From assembly GCA_009777635.1 (NCBI GenBank), contig WRLK01000005.1:1-64000 (forward strand): 64,000 bases of DNA. The letters run 5' to 3'. A program made the translations under genes and the position numbers. The DNA is from Oscillospiraceae bacterium (GTDB lineage Bacteria; Bacillota; Clostridia; Oscillospirales; Ruminococcaceae). The notes under the pieces were generated by a model. The model saw only the letters and a program-made list of their open reading frames with translations. It ran no database searches and was not told the DNA's origin. This document shows, piece after piece, positions 1 to 11,071 of this stretch. How positions within the stretch are numbered: the first letter of the stretch is position 1; each line of letters starts with the position of its first letter.

Positions 1-187
1 TAAGCGCCGAGTTCGGCTTCTTAGGCGTTGCTGTCCTGATTGCAGTGCAGACGCCGCGCTTTTGCGGGGAGTTCTGGTCGGTGAGAATCCTCTTCTTCGA
101 GTTTAAGTTCTTAAGCAGCGCCGGAGCTGTGGATTTCTTCGTCATGACTTCCCTGCCCTTGCGTACAAGCTGGTTAAAGGTTGGCAT
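1..187 (-). CDS. rpsL: Ribosomal protein S12 (partial, 3' end beyond window)
   Basis: Reverse-strand translation from the ATG at 187 reads [15 protein letters not shown], then [19 protein letters not shown], which is unmistakably S12, a 30S decoding-centre protein. A GGAGGTG Shine-Dalgarno lies just upstream (about 192-198). The C-terminal half is cut off by the window edge. Compared with E. coli S12 there is an insertion of roughly 14 residues (about [14 protein letters not shown]) between the APAL and SPQKRG segments; such an N-terminal insertion is known from many Clostridia. It is the third gene of the rpoB-rpoC-rpsL order, 125 bp after rpoC, with no L7Ae-family gene between. The ORF track missed it because it has no stop codon in the window. 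Confidence 0.95.
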   Translation of the reverse strand, partial: MPTFNQLVRKGREVMTKKSTAPALLKNLNSKKRILTDQNSPQKRGVCTAIRTATPKKPNSAL

Positions 188-221
188 ATGGCACCTCCAT
201 TCTATAATAAGATTTATTCTT

Positions 222-240
222 CATGGCCTATAAAGCCATG
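222..240 (-). terminator. Small hairpin between rpoC and rpsL
   Basis: A 6-bp perfect stem (CATGGC/GCCATG) with a 7-nt loop lies in the rpoC-rpsL gap. No T-run follows on the minus strand, so it is more likely a processing or attenuation hairpin than a full terminator. Confidence 0.25.
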
Positions 241-312
241 TAAAATACAGGAAATTATCACCCAAATGTGGATTTTACCATTATCTTCGCGATTTGTCAA
301 TGATATTTTTTT

Positions 313-3300
313 CTAATACGGTCCCGATTCATAGACAATATCGTTTTTGAGCGCTTCATATGCGGCGGAATAATCCGCGGTATCGGCATAATCCACGGCG
401 TCGGCGAAGTCGCTTTTAATCTCCGCGCGCTCTTTTTTATATTTGTTGTAGACTACAGTACCCGTACCCGCCGGAATAAGCTTGCCGATGATGACGTTTT
501 CTTTTAGTCCGACAAGCGGGTCGATCTTGCCCATGATGGCAGCTTCGGTGAGCACCCTTGTGGTCTCCTGGAACGCGGCGGCCGACATGAACGATTCCGT
601 TGCAAGCGACGCTTTCGTAATGCCCAAAAGCAGCGGCGTCTTCGTCGCGAGCCTGCGCTCACCGCCGTCCTGCGCGTTTAGTTCGGCTATCCTTGCGTTT
701 TCCGCTTCAAATTCATGCTTTGCGACAGTCGAGCCTGAAATCAGATGTGTGTCGCCCTGATCGTCGACCTTGATTTTGCGCATCATCTGCCTTACTATGA
801 CCTCGATATGCTTGTCGTTGATGTCAACGCCCTGCGTGCGGTAAACGCGCTGGACTTCCTGGATAAGATAATCCTGTACGGCAAGCTCGCCGTTTACCTG
901 CAATATCTCGCTCGGCTCTGCGCTGCCTTCAGTGAGGTGCGTGCCTTTTTTGACGGTATCGCCCTCCGAAACCGAAAGGGTGGAGCCGTAGATGACCTGC
1001 TTTTCATAGGTTTCGCCGGTTTCGTTGTTCGTAACGACGACAAAGTCGTTGCCTTTCGCATCCTTATCAAACGAAATTATTCCGTCGATGTGGCTGATAA
1101 TCGCTGAATTCTTCGGCTTTCTCGCCTCGAACAGCTCCTCGACGCGCGGCAGGCCCTGGGTGATGTCGCTTGCCGACGCGATACCGCCGGTGTGGAACGT
1201 CCGCATTGTAAGCTGTGTTCCCGGCTCGCCGATCGACTGCGCCGCGATAACTCCGACAGCTTCCCCGATTGCCACGGGCTGTCCGTTCGCAAGGTTTGAG
1301 CCGTAGCATTTTGAGCATATGCCGTTTTCGGCGTTGCAGTTTAAAATAGAGCGTATCTTAAGCGATTGGATACCGCTGTCAACGATTCTCTGCGCGTCCA
1401 TTTCGCCCATCATCTTGTCTTTTGCAACGACGATTTCGCCGGTTTCGGGATGCAGTACGTCCTCGACGGGATAACGTCCCAAAAGCCGCTCGGAAAACTC
1501 CTCGATGATCCGGCCGGAGTCCAGTATCTCCTCCACCACGACGCCCTCTGTCGCACCGCAGTCGTCGCTTCTGATGATGACCTCCTGGGATACGTCGACA
1601 AGCCGCCTTGTAAGGTAGCCGGAGTCGGCTGTCCTAAGCGCCGTGTCGGCAAGGCCTTTTCGGGCGCCACGCGACGAGTTGAAATATTCAAGGACGTTTA
1701 GCCCCTCGCGGTAGTTCGCGCGAATCGGTATCTCAATCGCCTTGCCCGAGGTGTTTGCGATAAGCCCGCGCATACCGGCAAGCTGGCGGATTTGGTCCAT
1801 GCTTCCGCGTGCGCCCGAGTCCGCCATCATAAAGATGGGGTTGTCACTCTTAAAGCTGTCCTGAAGCGACGCCTTGACCTTATCCGTCGTCTCGTTCCAT
1901 GTCCTTATCACGCGCTCATACCGCACGTCCTCGGAGAGAAGACCGCGGTCGTACCGGCGCTGTATCTCGTCGATTTTCAGCTCGGCTTCATCGAGGTACT
2001 TCGGCTTCTCAGGCGGTATTACCGCGTCAATGACGGCGACGGTAATCGCCGAACGCGTGGAGTACTTAAACCCGAGCGTCTTGATTTTGTCAAGCACCTC
2101 GGCGGTTTTTGTCGTCCCGTGGCGCGCAATGCAGCGGTCGATGATTTTCCCAAGCTCCTTCTTGCGGACTAAAAACGATATTTCAAGGTCGAACTGGCTG
2201 TCCCTGTCATTTCGGTCGGCAAATCCCAAATCCTGCGGTAACGGCTCGTTGAACAAAATCCGCCCGACGGTCGTTTCAATGATTTTATATTTTTTATACC
2301 CGCCGATTTCGCGCGTGATGCGAACCTTTATCGGCGCGTGGAGCCCGATTTCCTTCTCGTGGTAAGCCATAATGGCTTCCGCAGGGTCGCGGAACGCTTT
2401 GCCGGCGCCATTTTCTTTCTCGCGCAGCATCGTGAGGTAGTACGCGCCGAGAACCATGTCCTGGGTTGGAACGGTGACGGGCCGGCCGTCCGACGGCTTT
2501 AACAGGTTATTCGCCGCAAGCATAAGGAACCTCGCCTCAGCCTGCGCCTCAGCCGAAAGCGGCACGTGGACTGCCATCTGGTCGCCGTCAAAGTCCGCGT
2601 TATACGCCGTGCAGACAAGCGGGTGCAGCTTGAGCGCACGCCCCTCGACTAAAACGGGCTCGAACGCCTGGATACCAAGACGGTGGAGTGTCGGTGCGCG
2701 GTTTAGCAGGACCGGATGGTCCTTGATCACGACTTCAAGCGCGTCCCAGACTTCTTTCGAAGTCGCGCGCTCGACCATTTTCCTTGCCTGTTTTGCGTTT
2801 TGCGCGTCTTTGTTGTCTACAAGCCGCTTCATTACGAATGGCTTGAACAATTCGATCGCCATCTCTTTCGGCAGGCCGCACTGATACAGCTTCAGCTCCG
2901 GCCCGACTACGATGACGCTGCGCCCTGAGTAGTCGACGCGCTTGCCGAGAAGGTTCTGACGGAAGCGCCCCTGCTTGCCCTTGAGCATATCCGAAAGGGA
3001 TTTAAGCGGGCGGTTATTAGGCCCCGTGACCGGACGCCCGCGGCGGCCGTTGTCAATGAGCGCGTCGACCGCCTCCTGAAGCATACGCTTTTCGTTTCGC
3101 ACGATTATATCCGGCGCGCCCAAATCGAGCAGCTTGTTCAAGCGGTTGTTGCGGTTTATCACGCGGCGGTAAAGGTCGTTTAGATCGCTTGTGGCGAAGC
3201 GTCCGCCGTCAAGCTGGACCATCGGCCTGATATCCGGCGGGATGATCGGCACAACGTCTAAGATCATCCACTCCGGCCTGTTTCCGCTTGTTCTAAACGC

Positions 3301-3939
3301 TTCGACGACCTCAAGGCGCTTTAGCGTCTTTGCCTTTTTCTGTCCGGTAGCGGTTTTCAGCTCTTCCTTTAATTCATCAGAAAGCTCGTCAATGTTGATT
3401 TCCGCAAGCAGCTTCTGGACAGCCTCCGCGCCCATCCCGGCCTCGAAGTCGTCCTCATATGCCTCTTTCATCTCGCGGTATTCTTTTTCCGTCAGCAGCG
3501 TATATTTTTTTAAGTTTGTCATACCCGGGTCAATGACGATATACGCCGCGAAATAAAGCACTTTTTCAAGCAGCCGCGGCGACATGTTGAGCAGAAGCCC
3601 CATGCGGGAAGACGTTCCCTTAAAATACCAGATATGCGATACCGGCGCCGCCAGCTTGATATGCCCCATGCGCTCCCTGCGTACCTTTGACCGCGTGACC
3701 TCAACGCCGCAGCGCTCGCAGACCTTGCCCTTATAGCGTATGCGCTTATATCTTCCGCAATAGCATTCCCAGTCTTTTTGCGGGCCGAATATCCTTTCGC
3801 AGAATAAACCGTCGCGTTCCGGCTTTAATGTGCGGTAATTTATCGTTTCCGGCTTTTTGACTTCGCCGTAAGACCATTCCTCAATCGCCTCCGGCGAGGC
3901 AAGGCCGATTTTCATAGACTCAAAAACATTAAATTCCAA
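313..3939 (-). CDS. rpoC: DNA-directed RNA polymerase subunit beta'
   Basis: At 1208 aa this is full length for a clostridial beta' subunit. The N-terminal zinc ribbon ([20 protein letters not shown]) is at about residues 58-77, the Mg-binding active-site motif NADFDGD is at residues 447-453, and the second zinc site (CGATEG, then [11 protein letters not shown]) is in the C-terminal third. The start is TTG at 3939: the ATG five bases upstream is out of frame, and the protein from TTG ([17 protein letters not shown]) aligns with the usual N-terminus. It has only a weak AGGG SD. It follows rpoB by 25 bp and is surely co-transcribed with it. Confidence 0.98.
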   Translation of the reverse strand: MEFNVFESMKIGLASPEAIEEWSYGEVKKPETINYRTLKPERDGLFCERIFGPQKDWECYCGRYKRIRYKGKVCERCGVEVTRSKVRRERMGHIKLAAPVSHIWYFKGTSSRMGLLLNMSPRLLEKVLYFAAYIVIDPGMTNLKKYTLLTEKEYREMKEAYEDDFEAGMGAEAVQKLLAEINIDELSDELKEELKTATGQKKAKTLKRLEVVEAFRTSGNRPEWMILDVVPIIPPDIRPMVQLDGGRFATSDLNDLYRRVINRNNRLNKLLDLGAPDIIVRNEKRMLQEAVDALIDNGRRGRPVTGPNNRPLKSLSDMLKGKQGRFRQNLLGKRVDYSGRSVIVVGPELKLYQCGLPKEMAIELFKPFVMKRLVDNKDAQNAKQARKMVERATSKEVWDALEVVIKDHPVLLNRAPTLHRLGIQAFEPVLVEGRALKLHPLVCTAYNADFDGDQMAVHVPLSAEAQAEARFLMLAANNLLKPSDGRPVTVPTQDMVLGAYYLTMLREKENGAGKAFRDPAEAIMAYHEKEIGLHAPIKVRITREIGGYKKYKIIETTVGRILFNEPLPQDLGFADRNDRDSQFDLEISFLVRKKELGKIIDRCIARHGTTKTAEVLDKIKTLGFKYSTRSAITVAVIDAVIPPEKPKYLDEAELKIDEIQRRYDRGLLSEDVRYERVIRTWNETTDKVKASLQDSFKSDNPIFMMADSGARGSMDQIRQLAGMRGLIANTSGKAIEIPIRANYREGLNVLEYFNSSRGARKGLADTALRTADSGYLTRRLVDVSQEVIIRSDDCGATEGVVVEEILDSGRIIEEFSERLLGRYPVEDVLHPETGEIVVAKDKMMGEMDAQRIVDSGIQSLKIRSILNCNAENGICSKCYGSNLANGQPVAIGEAVGVIAAQSIGEPGTQLTMRTFHTGGIASASDITQGLPRVEELFEARKPKNSAIISHIDGIISFDKDAKGNDFVVVTNNETGETYEKQVIYGSTLSVSEGDTVKKGTHLTEGSAEPSEILQVNGELAVQDYLIQEVQRVYRTQGVDINDKHIEVIVRQMMRKIKVDDQGDTHLISGSTVAKHEFEAENARIAELNAQDGGERRLATKTPLLLGITKASLATESFMSAAAFQETTRVLTEAAIMGKIDPLVGLKENVIIGKLIPAGTGTVVYNKYKKERAEIKSDFADAVDYADTADYSAAYEALKNDIVYESGPY

Positions 3940-3964
3940 ACCATTACCCTGCTTTCTTATTCAG

Positions 3965-6900
3965 TTACTCGTCTTCATCATCGTCTATATCGCCGTTGTC
4001 AAGGCCGAGAAGCTCGTCGTCGTCATCGTCATCGTCCGAAATAGCGTCGTCTTCAAAATCGTCAAGGTCGGGCTGCTCGATTTCAAACCCCGCGCTGATC
4101 TCGGATTCAACCTCGACCGCTTCAAAAATTTCGTCGTCCTTGATGGAAAGCCCCATATTATCGTCGTCGAAGCTTTGCTTTAAGTCGATTTCAAGGTTAT
4201 CCTTGTCAAGCACCTTGACGTCGAGGCAAAGCGACTGGAGCTCCTTAATCAGGACCTTGAACGATTCCGGTATCCCCGGCTTCGGCACGTTCTGCCCCTT
4301 GATAATGGATTCATACGTCTTTACGCGCCCTACAATATCGTCGGATTTTACAGTCAGTATTTCTTGAAGCGTATATGCCGCTCCGTATGCTTCAAGCGCC
4401 CAGACTTCCATTTCGCCAAAGCGCTGGCCGCCGAACTGGGCCTTGCCGCCCAACGGCTGCTGCGTTACAAGCGAATACGGCCCCGTTGACCGCGCGTGAA
4501 TCTTGTCGTCGACAAGGTGGTGCAGCTTTAGGAAATACATGTAGCCGACCGTTACGCGGCTGTCGAACGCTTCGCCCGTGCGCCCGTCGTATATCAGGGA
4601 CTTGCCGTCCTCTTCAAGCCCGGCGCTGCGCAGCGTATCGCGGATTTCACTTTCATGCGCGCCATCGAAGACAGGCGTCATGATTTTCCAGCCCAAATGA
4701 TCGGCCGCCCTGCCCATATGGACCTCGAGCACCTGCCCGATATTCATGCGGCTCGGTACGCCAAGCGGGTTTAAAACGATGTCAAGCGGCCTCCCGTCCG
4801 GAAGGTACGGCATATCCTCCTGCGGCAAAACGCGCGATACGACGCCCTTGTTCCCGTGGCGTCCCGCCATCTTGTCGCCGACCGATATCTTTCGCTTTTG
4901 CGCGATGTAGCAGCGGACAACCATATTCACGCCCGGCGAAAGCTCCTCTGAGTTGTCGCGGGTAAACACCTTTACATCCACGATGATGCCGTACTCGCCG
5001 TGTGGAACCCGCAGGGACGTGTCGCGCACCTCCCGCGCCTTTTCGCCGAAAATCGCGCGCAGCAGGCGCTCCTCCGCGTTAAGCTCGGTTTCGCCCTTCG
5101 GCGTGACCTTGCCAACAAGGATATCTCCCGCGCGGACTTCGGCGCCGATGCGGATAATCCCGCGTTCGTCAAGCTCCTTTAAGACGTCCTCGCCGACGTT
5201 CGGGATATCGCGGGTAATCTCCTCCGGACCAAGCTTTGTATCGCGCGCCTCGATCTCATATTCCTCAATATGAATCGATGTAAATACGTCTTCCTTTACA
5301 AGCCTTTCGTTGATGAGGATGGCGTCCTCGTAGTTATAGCCCTCCCACGTCATAAAGCCGACAAGTACGTTCTTTCCAAGGGATATCTCGCCGTCGGCGG
5401 TGGCGGGGCCGTCGGCAATGACGTCGCCGGCTTTTACCTTGTCCCCGATTTTCACAAGGGGCCTCTGGTTTATGCATGTCCCCTGATTGGAGCGCAGGAA
5501 TTTTATAAGCCTGTATGAATTTTGGCGCCCGTTTTCGTCGCGCAGGATAATTTCCCTTGCCGAGACCTTTTCAACGGCGCCGTCTTCTTTTGCGATTACA
5601 ACGACGCCGGAGTCCATCGCGGCCTTATATTCCATGCCGGTGCCGACAATCGGGCTTTCCGGATTTAAGAGCGGCACGGCCTGCCGCTGCATGTTCGAGC
5701 CCATCAGCGCGCGGTTCGCGTCGTCGTTTTCTAAAAACGGTATCATCGACGTCGCGACCGATACGACCATCTTCGGCGAAACGTCCATAAAGTCGACGCG
5801 TTTGGCGGGAACCTCCTGGATTGTATCGCGGTAACGCACGGTTACGCGCCTGTCAACAAAGCAGTTGTTCTCGTCAAGCTTTTCGTTCGCCTGCGCGACG
5901 ACATAATCGTCCTCGACGTCCGCGGTCATGTATACGACCTCGTCGGTGACGAAGTGCGAATCTGGGTCGACGCGGCGGTACGGCGCTTCGATAAAGCCGT
6001 ACTCGTTAATCCGCGCAAATGTCGCAAGGTACGAGATAAGCCCGATGTTCGGCCCTTCAGGCGTCTCAATCGGGCACATGCGCCCGTAATGGCTGTAGTG
6101 TACGTCGCGCACCTCAAACGACGCGCGGTCCCTCGAAAGCCCGCCGGGACCAAGCGCGGAAAGGCGGCGCTTGTGCGTCAATTCCGCAAGGGGGTTCGTC
6201 TGGTCCATGAACTGGCTTAACGGCGACGAGCCGAAAAACTCCTTAATCGCCGCCATAACCGGGCGGATGTTTATGAGCGCCTGAGGCGTGATGACGTCCA
6301 TATCCTGGGTCTGTGTCGTCATGCGCTCGCGGATAACGCGCTCCATCCTTGAAAACCCGATGCGGAACTGGTTTTGCAAAAGCTCGCCGACGCTGCGTAT
6401 CCGGCGGTTGCCGAGATGGTCGATGTCGTCGGTCGTGCCGAGCCCGCGGTTTAAGTTGCACAAATAGTTGATGGACGCGAAGATATCGTCCTTTATAATA
6501 TGTTTCGGTATCAGCTCGTCTATGCGCGATTTTATGGCTTCGCGAACCGCCGCCTCTTCCGTGTTTTCCTCAAGTATCTCGCGGAGGACGGAAAACCGAA
6601 CCTTTTCGTTGACGCCAAGCTCAGCGCAATCGAAACCGACGAAATTTTTGATATCGACCATACCGTTTGACGAAACCTTCACTTCGATGTCCTTGACCAT
6701 GACAAACACGTTATCGACGCCGGATTTTTCAATCAGGAACGCTTTTGCGCGTGAAAGAACCTCGCCCGCATCGGCCATAAGCTCGCCCGTGAGCGGGTTG
6801 ATGACCGGCTGCGAGAGGGTCTGTCCGACAATCCTGCCGGAGATTGAAAGCTTTTTATTGTATTTATAGCGGCCCACACGCGACAAATCGTAGCGCCTCG

Positions 6901-7687
6901 GGTCAAAAAACAGGTTGTCGATATGGGTCTGGGCCGATTCGACCGTAGGCGGCTCGCCCGGGCGGAGCTTGCGGTAAACCTCAAGCAGCGCTTCCTCGAC
7001 GTTGTTGGTCCCGTCTTTTTCAAGGGTCGTCTTGACAAGGATGTCCTCGCCGAAAAACTCTTCAATCTGGGCGTTGCTGCCAAGCCCCAGCGCGCGGACA
7101 AACGTCGTCACCGGAAGCTTGCGGTTTTTATCGATCCTCACATAAAAGATGTCGTTTGAATCGGTTTCGTATTCAAGCCACGCGCCCCGGTTCGGGATGA
7201 TGGTGGACGAATAAAGCTCCTTGCCGGCCTTGTCCCGCGCTAAGGAATAATAAACGCCCGGGCTCCTTACAAGCTGCGAGACTACGACGCGTTCGGCGCC
7301 GTTTATGATAAACGTGCCGCTGTCGGTCATGAGCGGGAAATCGCCCATAAAGATATCCTGTTCCTTGATCTCGCCGGTTTCCTTATTATACAGGCTTGCG
7401 CGAACGCGAAGCGGAGCCGCGTAGGTAGTATCCCGCTCCTTGCACTCCTCGATTGAGTATTTCGGCGTTTTTTCCATCCTGTGGTCTATAAAGTTGAGCA
7501 CAAGGTTACCTTGATAATCTGTTATGGAGGATATATCGCGGAATACTTCCTTTAGCCCCTCTTCAATAAACCAGTTGTAGGAATTCTTTTGCACCTCGAT
7601 CAGATTCGGCATGTCCAAAACTTCTTGAATCCTCGAGAAGCTCATGCGGACATTGCTGCCTAGTTGCACGGGCTTTACATTCACCAT
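3965..7687 (-). CDS. rpoB: DNA-directed RNA polymerase subunit beta
   Basis: The 1240-aa protein is the catalytic beta subunit. The rifampicin-binding cluster reads [20 protein letters not shown] then LSALGPGGL, with the Asp, His and Ser residues at the positions where resistance mutations occur all wild type, so sensitivity to rifamycins is expected. Motifs such as GRHGNKGV and the C-terminal [24 protein letters not shown] are present. The last roughly 80 residues are a highly acidic tail with a run of seven Asp. The ATG at 7687 has a GGAGTG SD. It is transcribed from the consensus promoter at 7793-7821 with a leader of about 100 nt. Confidence 0.98.
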   Translation of the reverse strand: MVNVKPVQLGSNVRMSFSRIQEVLDMPNLIEVQKNSYNWFIEEGLKEVFRDISSITDYQGNLVLNFIDHRMEKTPKYSIEECKERDTTYAAPLRVRASLYNKETGEIKEQDIFMGDFPLMTDSGTFIINGAERVVVSQLVRSPGVYYSLARDKAGKELYSSTIIPNRGAWLEYETDSNDIFYVRIDKNRKLPVTTFVRALGLGSNAQIEEFFGEDILVKTTLEKDGTNNVEEALLEVYRKLRPGEPPTVESAQTHIDNLFFDPRRYDLSRVGRYKYNKKLSISGRIVGQTLSQPVINPLTGELMADAGEVLSRAKAFLIEKSGVDNVFVMVKDIEVKVSSNGMVDIKNFVGFDCAELGVNEKVRFSVLREILEENTEEAAVREAIKSRIDELIPKHIIKDDIFASINYLCNLNRGLGTTDDIDHLGNRRIRSVGELLQNQFRIGFSRMERVIRERMTTQTQDMDVITPQALINIRPVMAAIKEFFGSSPLSQFMDQTNPLAELTHKRRLSALGPGGLSRDRASFEVRDVHYSHYGRMCPIETPEGPNIGLISYLATFARINEYGFIEAPYRRVDPDSHFVTDEVVYMTADVEDDYVVAQANEKLDENNCFVDRRVTVRYRDTIQEVPAKRVDFMDVSPKMVVSVATSMIPFLENDDANRALMGSNMQRQAVPLLNPESPIVGTGMEYKAAMDSGVVVIAKEDGAVEKVSAREIILRDENGRQNSYRLIKFLRSNQGTCINQRPLVKIGDKVKAGDVIADGPATADGEISLGKNVLVGFMTWEGYNYEDAILINERLVKEDVFTSIHIEEYEIEARDTKLGPEEITRDIPNVGEDVLKELDERGIIRIGAEVRAGDILVGKVTPKGETELNAEERLLRAIFGEKAREVRDTSLRVPHGEYGIIVDVKVFTRDNSEELSPGVNMVVRCYIAQKRKISVGDKMAGRHGNKGVVSRVLPQEDMPYLPDGRPLDIVLNPLGVPSRMNIGQVLEVHMGRAADHLGWKIMTPVFDGAHESEIRDTLRSAGLEEDGKSLIYDGRTGEAFDSRVTVGYMYFLKLHHLVDDKIHARSTGPYSLVTQQPLGGKAQFGGQRFGEMEVWALEAYGAAYTLQEILTVKSDDIVGRVKTYESIIKGQNVPKPGIPESFKVLIKELQSLCLDVKVLDKDNLEIDLKQSFDDDNMGLSIKDDEIFEAVEVESEISAGFEIEQPDLDDFEDDAISDDDDDDDELLGLDNGDIDDDEDE

Positions 7688-7721
7688 AGGCGTAACATCA
7701 CTCCATTCAAATATTTGGGGC

Positions 7722-7750
7722 TTGAATCGCGCGTTTTTTTGTGATATAAT
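7722..7750 (+). promoter_or_regulatory. Sigma-A promoter of the 7956 gene
   Basis: TTGAAT (7722-7727), 17-nt spacer, TATAAT (7745-7750), with an extended TG one base before the -10. It fires rightward, giving a leader of about 200 nt before the ATG at 7956. It converges with the rpoB promoter region, so the two transcripts overlap antisense for about 30-50 nt. Confidence 0.65.
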
Positions 7751-7792
7751 ATTTGCCGTAAAGCATATTTATCCATTTTGATACAGTATATT

Positions 7793-7821
7793 ATTATATA
7801 ACTCATTCCACAATATGTCAA
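7793..7821 (-). promoter_or_regulatory. Sigma-A promoter of rpoBC
   Basis: Reading the minus strand: TTGACA (7821-7816), 17-nt spacer, TATAAT (7798-7793), a perfect match to the vegetative consensus. It fires towards rpoB, about 105 bp upstream of its start codon. Confidence 0.85.
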
Positions 7822-7955
7822 TACATATTTTGTCGAATTGGTTATTTTTTTTATTTTTAAATTTTTTCTAAAATTTGTTAAAGTTTTATAGCTTGCTGAC
7901 GACAACATTTATAGGAGAACTGTATGCTCCAAGCATTACGAAGGAGGAACATAAA

Positions 7956-8534
7956 ATGGCAGTAAACGGAATGGGCGGTTATAATTACAAAAACTTTAGC
8001 GATTATACGACAAGCAAGAAAGCAAGCGGTAAAACGGAAGAAAGCGAAGAAAAAGCGAAAGCGGCGTCCGGGTCTGAAAAGGCGTCGGAAACAAAACAGC
8101 CGAAAGCTGAAACCTACAAGCCCGACCTTGATAAAATCAATTCCATGAAGGCGGACCTAAAAAACAACATCGCGGCGTTTAAGCAAATGGTTTTTTCGCA
8201 GGTTAAAAGTCAGGGCAACATGGCCGATAAAGCCGGCGGAATCAACATCCAAGATCTTCTTAAAAACATTTCGCCCGAAGAAGCGAAGGCGAACATTGCC
8301 GGCGACGGGTATTGGGGCGTCGAGCAGACCGCAAACCGCATACTGGATTTCGCAAAAGCGCTTTCCGGCGGAGACCCCTCCAAGATTGAGACTTTGAAAA
8401 ACGCGGTATTAAAGGGGTTTGAAGCCGCTGAGAAGCTTTGGGGCGGCAATCTGCCGTCTATCAGCTACGAAACAAAGCAAATGATACTTGAAGGATTTGA
8501 AGCCTGGGCGAACGAAAGCAAAGTGGAGGCCTAA
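7956..8534 (+). CDS. Hypothetical protein, conserved in style with clostridial orphans
   Basis: I choose the ATG at 7956 because of the AAGGAGG SD 8 nt upstream; the ORF-track start at 7875 would add residues with no SD. The product is 192 aa with no signal peptide or membrane segment. Residues 1-55 are a low-complexity Lys/Glu/Ser/Ala-rich tract, probably disordered. Residues 60-190 look helical and contain DGYWGVEQTANRILDFAKAL and GFEAAEKLWGGNLP. Similar WGVEQ...RI..FA..L patterns occur in clostridial proteins of unknown function, and I cannot name a role. It is a monocistronic gene with its own promoter and a strong terminator after a long 3' region. Confidence 0.8.
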   Translation: MAVNGMGGYNYKNFSDYTTSKKASGKTEESEEKAKAASGSEKASETKQPKAETYKPDLDKINSMKADLKNNIAAFKQMVFSQVKSQGNMADKAGGINIQDLLKNISPEEAKANIAGDGYWGVEQTANRILDFAKALSGGDPSKIETLKNAVLKGFEAAEKLWGGNLPSISYETKQMILEGFEAWANESKVEA

Positions 8535-8724
8535 AGGAAATACGCTTCGTGAACGGGGAAAATACATCCTAACCTGCCCGTTGTACCGAGGCTTAAAACC
8601 GGCTTTGGGAAGCAGAAAAAAACGTTCTAACCGTTCTGCCTTATTCACCGGAACCGGAATTTTGAGAACCTGACCCGCCAACATAATCTAAGATTGTGGC
8701 TGGACCCCGGAACCTTGTTGTTCC
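8535..8724 (+). ncRNA. Candidate structured RNA or long structured 3' UTR (unidentified)
   Basis: This stretch between the 7956 gene and the terminator has no credible ORF but several local hairpins on the plus strand: CCGAGGC/GGCUUUGG at 8586-8608, a two-part stem GCAG..AACG/CGTT..CTGC at 8612-8639, and GGAAC/GTTCC at 8709-8724. It could be a 3' UTR or a stand-alone RNA such as a 6S or raiA-type RNA. I recognise no consensus sequence well enough to name it, and the strand is inferred from the terminator context. Confidence 0.3.
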
Positions 8725-8764
8725 AAAATAAAATGGACGTCCGATTGGGCGTCCATTTTATTTT
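8725..8764. terminator. Bidirectional rho-independent terminator
   Basis: A perfect 15-bp stem, AAAATAAAATGGACG with CGTCCATTTTATTTT, has A-rich and T-rich flanks inside the stem, so it works in both directions. It ends the 7956 transcript and, from the other side, the ispH-rpsA operon. Confidence 0.85.
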
Positions 8765-8848
8765 GCCATATATTGTCCTCATAGCCCAAAATACCGTTAC
8801 CGCGGAGATTTTTTTCGCAATTTCCCATCTATGGGCAGCTTCCTGATA

Positions 8849-11071
8849 CTATTCCCCGGTCTCTTCCTTTTCTTCGGGGGTAAACACGACGGTGACTTCT
8901 TCCGCCTCGTCGGCTTCAAGCGCGTCCGCCGCTTCCGTGAGCTTTTCCGCGACCGCCTGAGCCGCTTCCGCGATTTTTTCGGCGACCGCTTCTTTTACTT
9001 CGGCAGCTTTTTCCGCGACCGCTTCTTTTATCCCGGCGGCTTTTTCCGCGGCGTCATCGGCGACGCCTGCTGCTTCGGCAATCTTTGCGACGTCGGTATC
9101 GGGACCGGCTTCATAAGACCTCGGCGCTTCGTCTGCTTCAGGCTCAGGCTTTTTCTCCGCCGGTTCCATCAGCGCGCGCATGGAAAGGCTTACGCGCTTT
9201 TTATCAAAATCTATATCGGTAATTTTTACCAAAACTTCCTGCCCGACCGAAATCACATCCTCGGGTTTCGCGATGCGCTCGTTTGAAATCTGGCTTATAT
9301 GGATAAGCCCGTCAATACCCGGCAGAATCTGTGCGAACGCGCCAAATGCCGTAAGGGAGATGATTTTCGCCTTACACACGTCGCCAGCTTTATGCTCGCG
9401 CGAAAGAATCTCCCACGGGTTGTCCTCTGTTTTTTTGTATCCCAGCGAGATTTTCTTGGCTTCGGGGTCTAAATCCTTTACATATACTTCGACCATGTCG
9501 CCGACCTTCAGCACCTCGGACGGATGCTTCACGCGGCTCCACGAAAGCTCTGAGATATGGACCATACCGTCTATGCCGCCCAGATCGACGAACGCGCCGT
9601 AGCTTGTAAGAGACTTTACCGTACCCTTGTAGGTCTTGCCGACCTCAACGTCTTTCCAGAACTTCTCCTCGAGCTCCTTGCGCTGCTCCTTGAGCACGTT
9701 GCGTATTGAGCCCACCGCGCGGCGGCGCTGCCTGTTCGTCTCAAGTATTTTAAACCTGACCGGCTGCTTTAAGAGCGTTTCAAGCTCCTGGCCTTTGCTC
9801 GCGGTAGCGTGTGACGCGGGGATAAACACACGTACGCCGTTCGTAACCGCAATCACGCCGCCCTTAACGACGTCCACAACCGTACCCTCAAGGATTTCAC
9901 CGCTTTCCTCGGCCTGAACGACTTTTTCAAAGCCCGCGATGGCGTCAAGGCGTTTCTTCGAGAGCATCGCGGTGCCTTCGACGTCGTTTACGCGCAGTAC
10001 AATCAACTCGAGCTCGTCGCCGACCTTGACAAGTTCCTCAAGGTTTGCGTTCGGGTCGTCCGTAAACTCGTAGAGCGGCACGTAGCCGGACTGTTTTGTG
10101 CCGACGTCGACCGCAATCTCGTTCGGCGAAACATTTGTTACAACGGCCGTAACCTTCTCCCTGGAATTTATCGTTTTAAGAGATTGCTCAAGCATCTCCT
10201 CAAAGCTCTGGTCATCCTGCTGGTTTAGAATATCACTCATGGTTTCTGCTACCTCCTTAATAATAAACGCCGGGGTCGATGCACCTGCCGTAATGCCGAT
10301 ATTTTGGCTCTTTGCATAAGGGATATGATAAAGCTCGTCCTTTGATTCAATCACAAATGCCGGGCAACACTCTTTTGATATTTCGGCAAGCCTTGCGGTA
10401 TTCCCGCTGCCACGTCCGCCAACGACCAGCATAATATCGGATTTCTCCGCCAGCTTGGCGGCTTCCTGCTGCCTTAACATCGTAGCATTACATATTGTAT
10501 CAAATATATTGATATTTGTATACACATTTCTTACAAGAAATGTGTATTTTTTCCATAAAAGCGAATTAAACGTGGTTTGCGCAAGTAAAATATAGCTTTT
10601 TTCAACAGACATCTCATCGGCAAGAAATCTTTCCATCTGATCCAAGTCCGAAAAAACATGGCATCCGGCTTTGCAAAATCCGACGATTCCCTTCACCTCG
10701 GGATGGGCGGCGTCACCCGCGATAAGCACCGTCTTTTTTTTAGAGGATGCATCCGACGCGATTTTATGTATCTTTGCGACATACGGGCATGTGGCGTCGT
10801 AATACGGGATTCCAAGGCTGATAAGCTCGTCGTACACCCTTTCCGGCACTCCGTGCGACCGGATGACGACCTTGTAACCCTTTGGCGCTTCGCTTGGCTC
10901 ATTGATGATAACGGCGCCTTTTTTGCTGAACGCTCTGATAATCTGCGGATTATGTATAATCGGTCCAAGCGTAGCGATTTTCTCGCCGTTTAATAGCAGC
11001 TTATCCACCGCGCTGACCGCGCGCTCGACGCCGAAGCAAAACCCGGCGGTCTTTGCAATTGTTACAGGCAT
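8849..11071 (-). CDS. ispH: IspH - ribosomal protein S1 fusion (HMBPP reductase / S1 domains)
   Basis: The 740-aa protein has two functional halves. Residues 1 to about 285 are 4-hydroxy-3-methylbut-2-enyl diphosphate reductase, the last step of the MEP isoprenoid pathway. The three iron-sulphur cysteines are in AGFCFGV (Cys12), ATCPYV and ICNAT; the active-site Glu is in HPEVKG. Residues about 300-640 hold four S1 RNA-binding repeats, for example VGKTYKGTVKSLTSYGAFVD. The last 90 residues are an Ala/Lys/Glu-rich helical tail with near repeats of AEKAAEVKEAVAEK. This fusion is a recognised clostridial feature; the S1 part probably serves translation. The start overlaps the plsC stop by one base (TAATG). 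Confidence 0.95.
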   Translation of the reverse strand: MPVTIAKTAGFCFGVERAVSAVDKLLLNGEKIATLGPIIHNPQIIRAFSKKGAVIINEPSEAPKGYKVVIRSHGVPERVYDELISLGIPYYDATCPYVAKIHKIASDASSKKKTVLIAGDAAHPEVKGIVGFCKAGCHVFSDLDQMERFLADEMSVEKSYILLAQTTFNSLLWKKYTFLVRNVYTNINIFDTICNATMLRQQEAAKLAEKSDIMLVVGGRGSGNTARLAEISKECCPAFVIESKDELYHIPYAKSQNIGITAGASTPAFIIKEVAETMSDILNQQDDQSFEEMLEQSLKTINSREKVTAVVTNVSPNEIAVDVGTKQSGYVPLYEFTDDPNANLEELVKVGDELELIVLRVNDVEGTAMLSKKRLDAIAGFEKVVQAEESGEILEGTVVDVVKGGVIAVTNGVRVFIPASHATASKGQELETLLKQPVRFKILETNRQRRRAVGSIRNVLKEQRKELEEKFWKDVEVGKTYKGTVKSLTSYGAFVDLGGIDGMVHISELSWSRVKHPSEVLKVGDMVEVYVKDLDPEAKKISLGYKKTEDNPWEILSREHKAGDVCKAKIISLTAFGAFAQILPGIDGLIHISQISNERIAKPEDVISVGQEVLVKITDIDFDKKRVSLSMRALMEPAEKKPEPEADEAPRSYEAGPDTDVAKIAEAAGVADDAAEKAAGIKEAVAEKAAEVKEAVAEKIAEAAQAVAEKLTEAADALEADEAEEVTVVFTPEEKEETGE

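Noticed and set aside
45-233. Plus-strand ORF of 62 aa at the left edge
   Set aside because: It is the antisense shadow of rpsL, whose reading frame gives recognisable S12 sequence.
8488-8673. Plus-strand 61-aa ORF after the 7956 gene
   Set aside because: Overlaps the real gene's end and continues into the structured stretch; no SD and no recognisable protein.
8650-8724. T-box-like sequence GGCTGGACCCC
   Set aside because: Only weak likeness to the T-box bulge and no aminoacyl-tRNA synthetase or amino acid gene downstream.
8831-9286. Plus-strand ORF rich in Phe/Arg
   Set aside because: Antisense of the Ala/Lys/Glu-rich tail of the ispH-rpsA fusion; low complexity, no SD.
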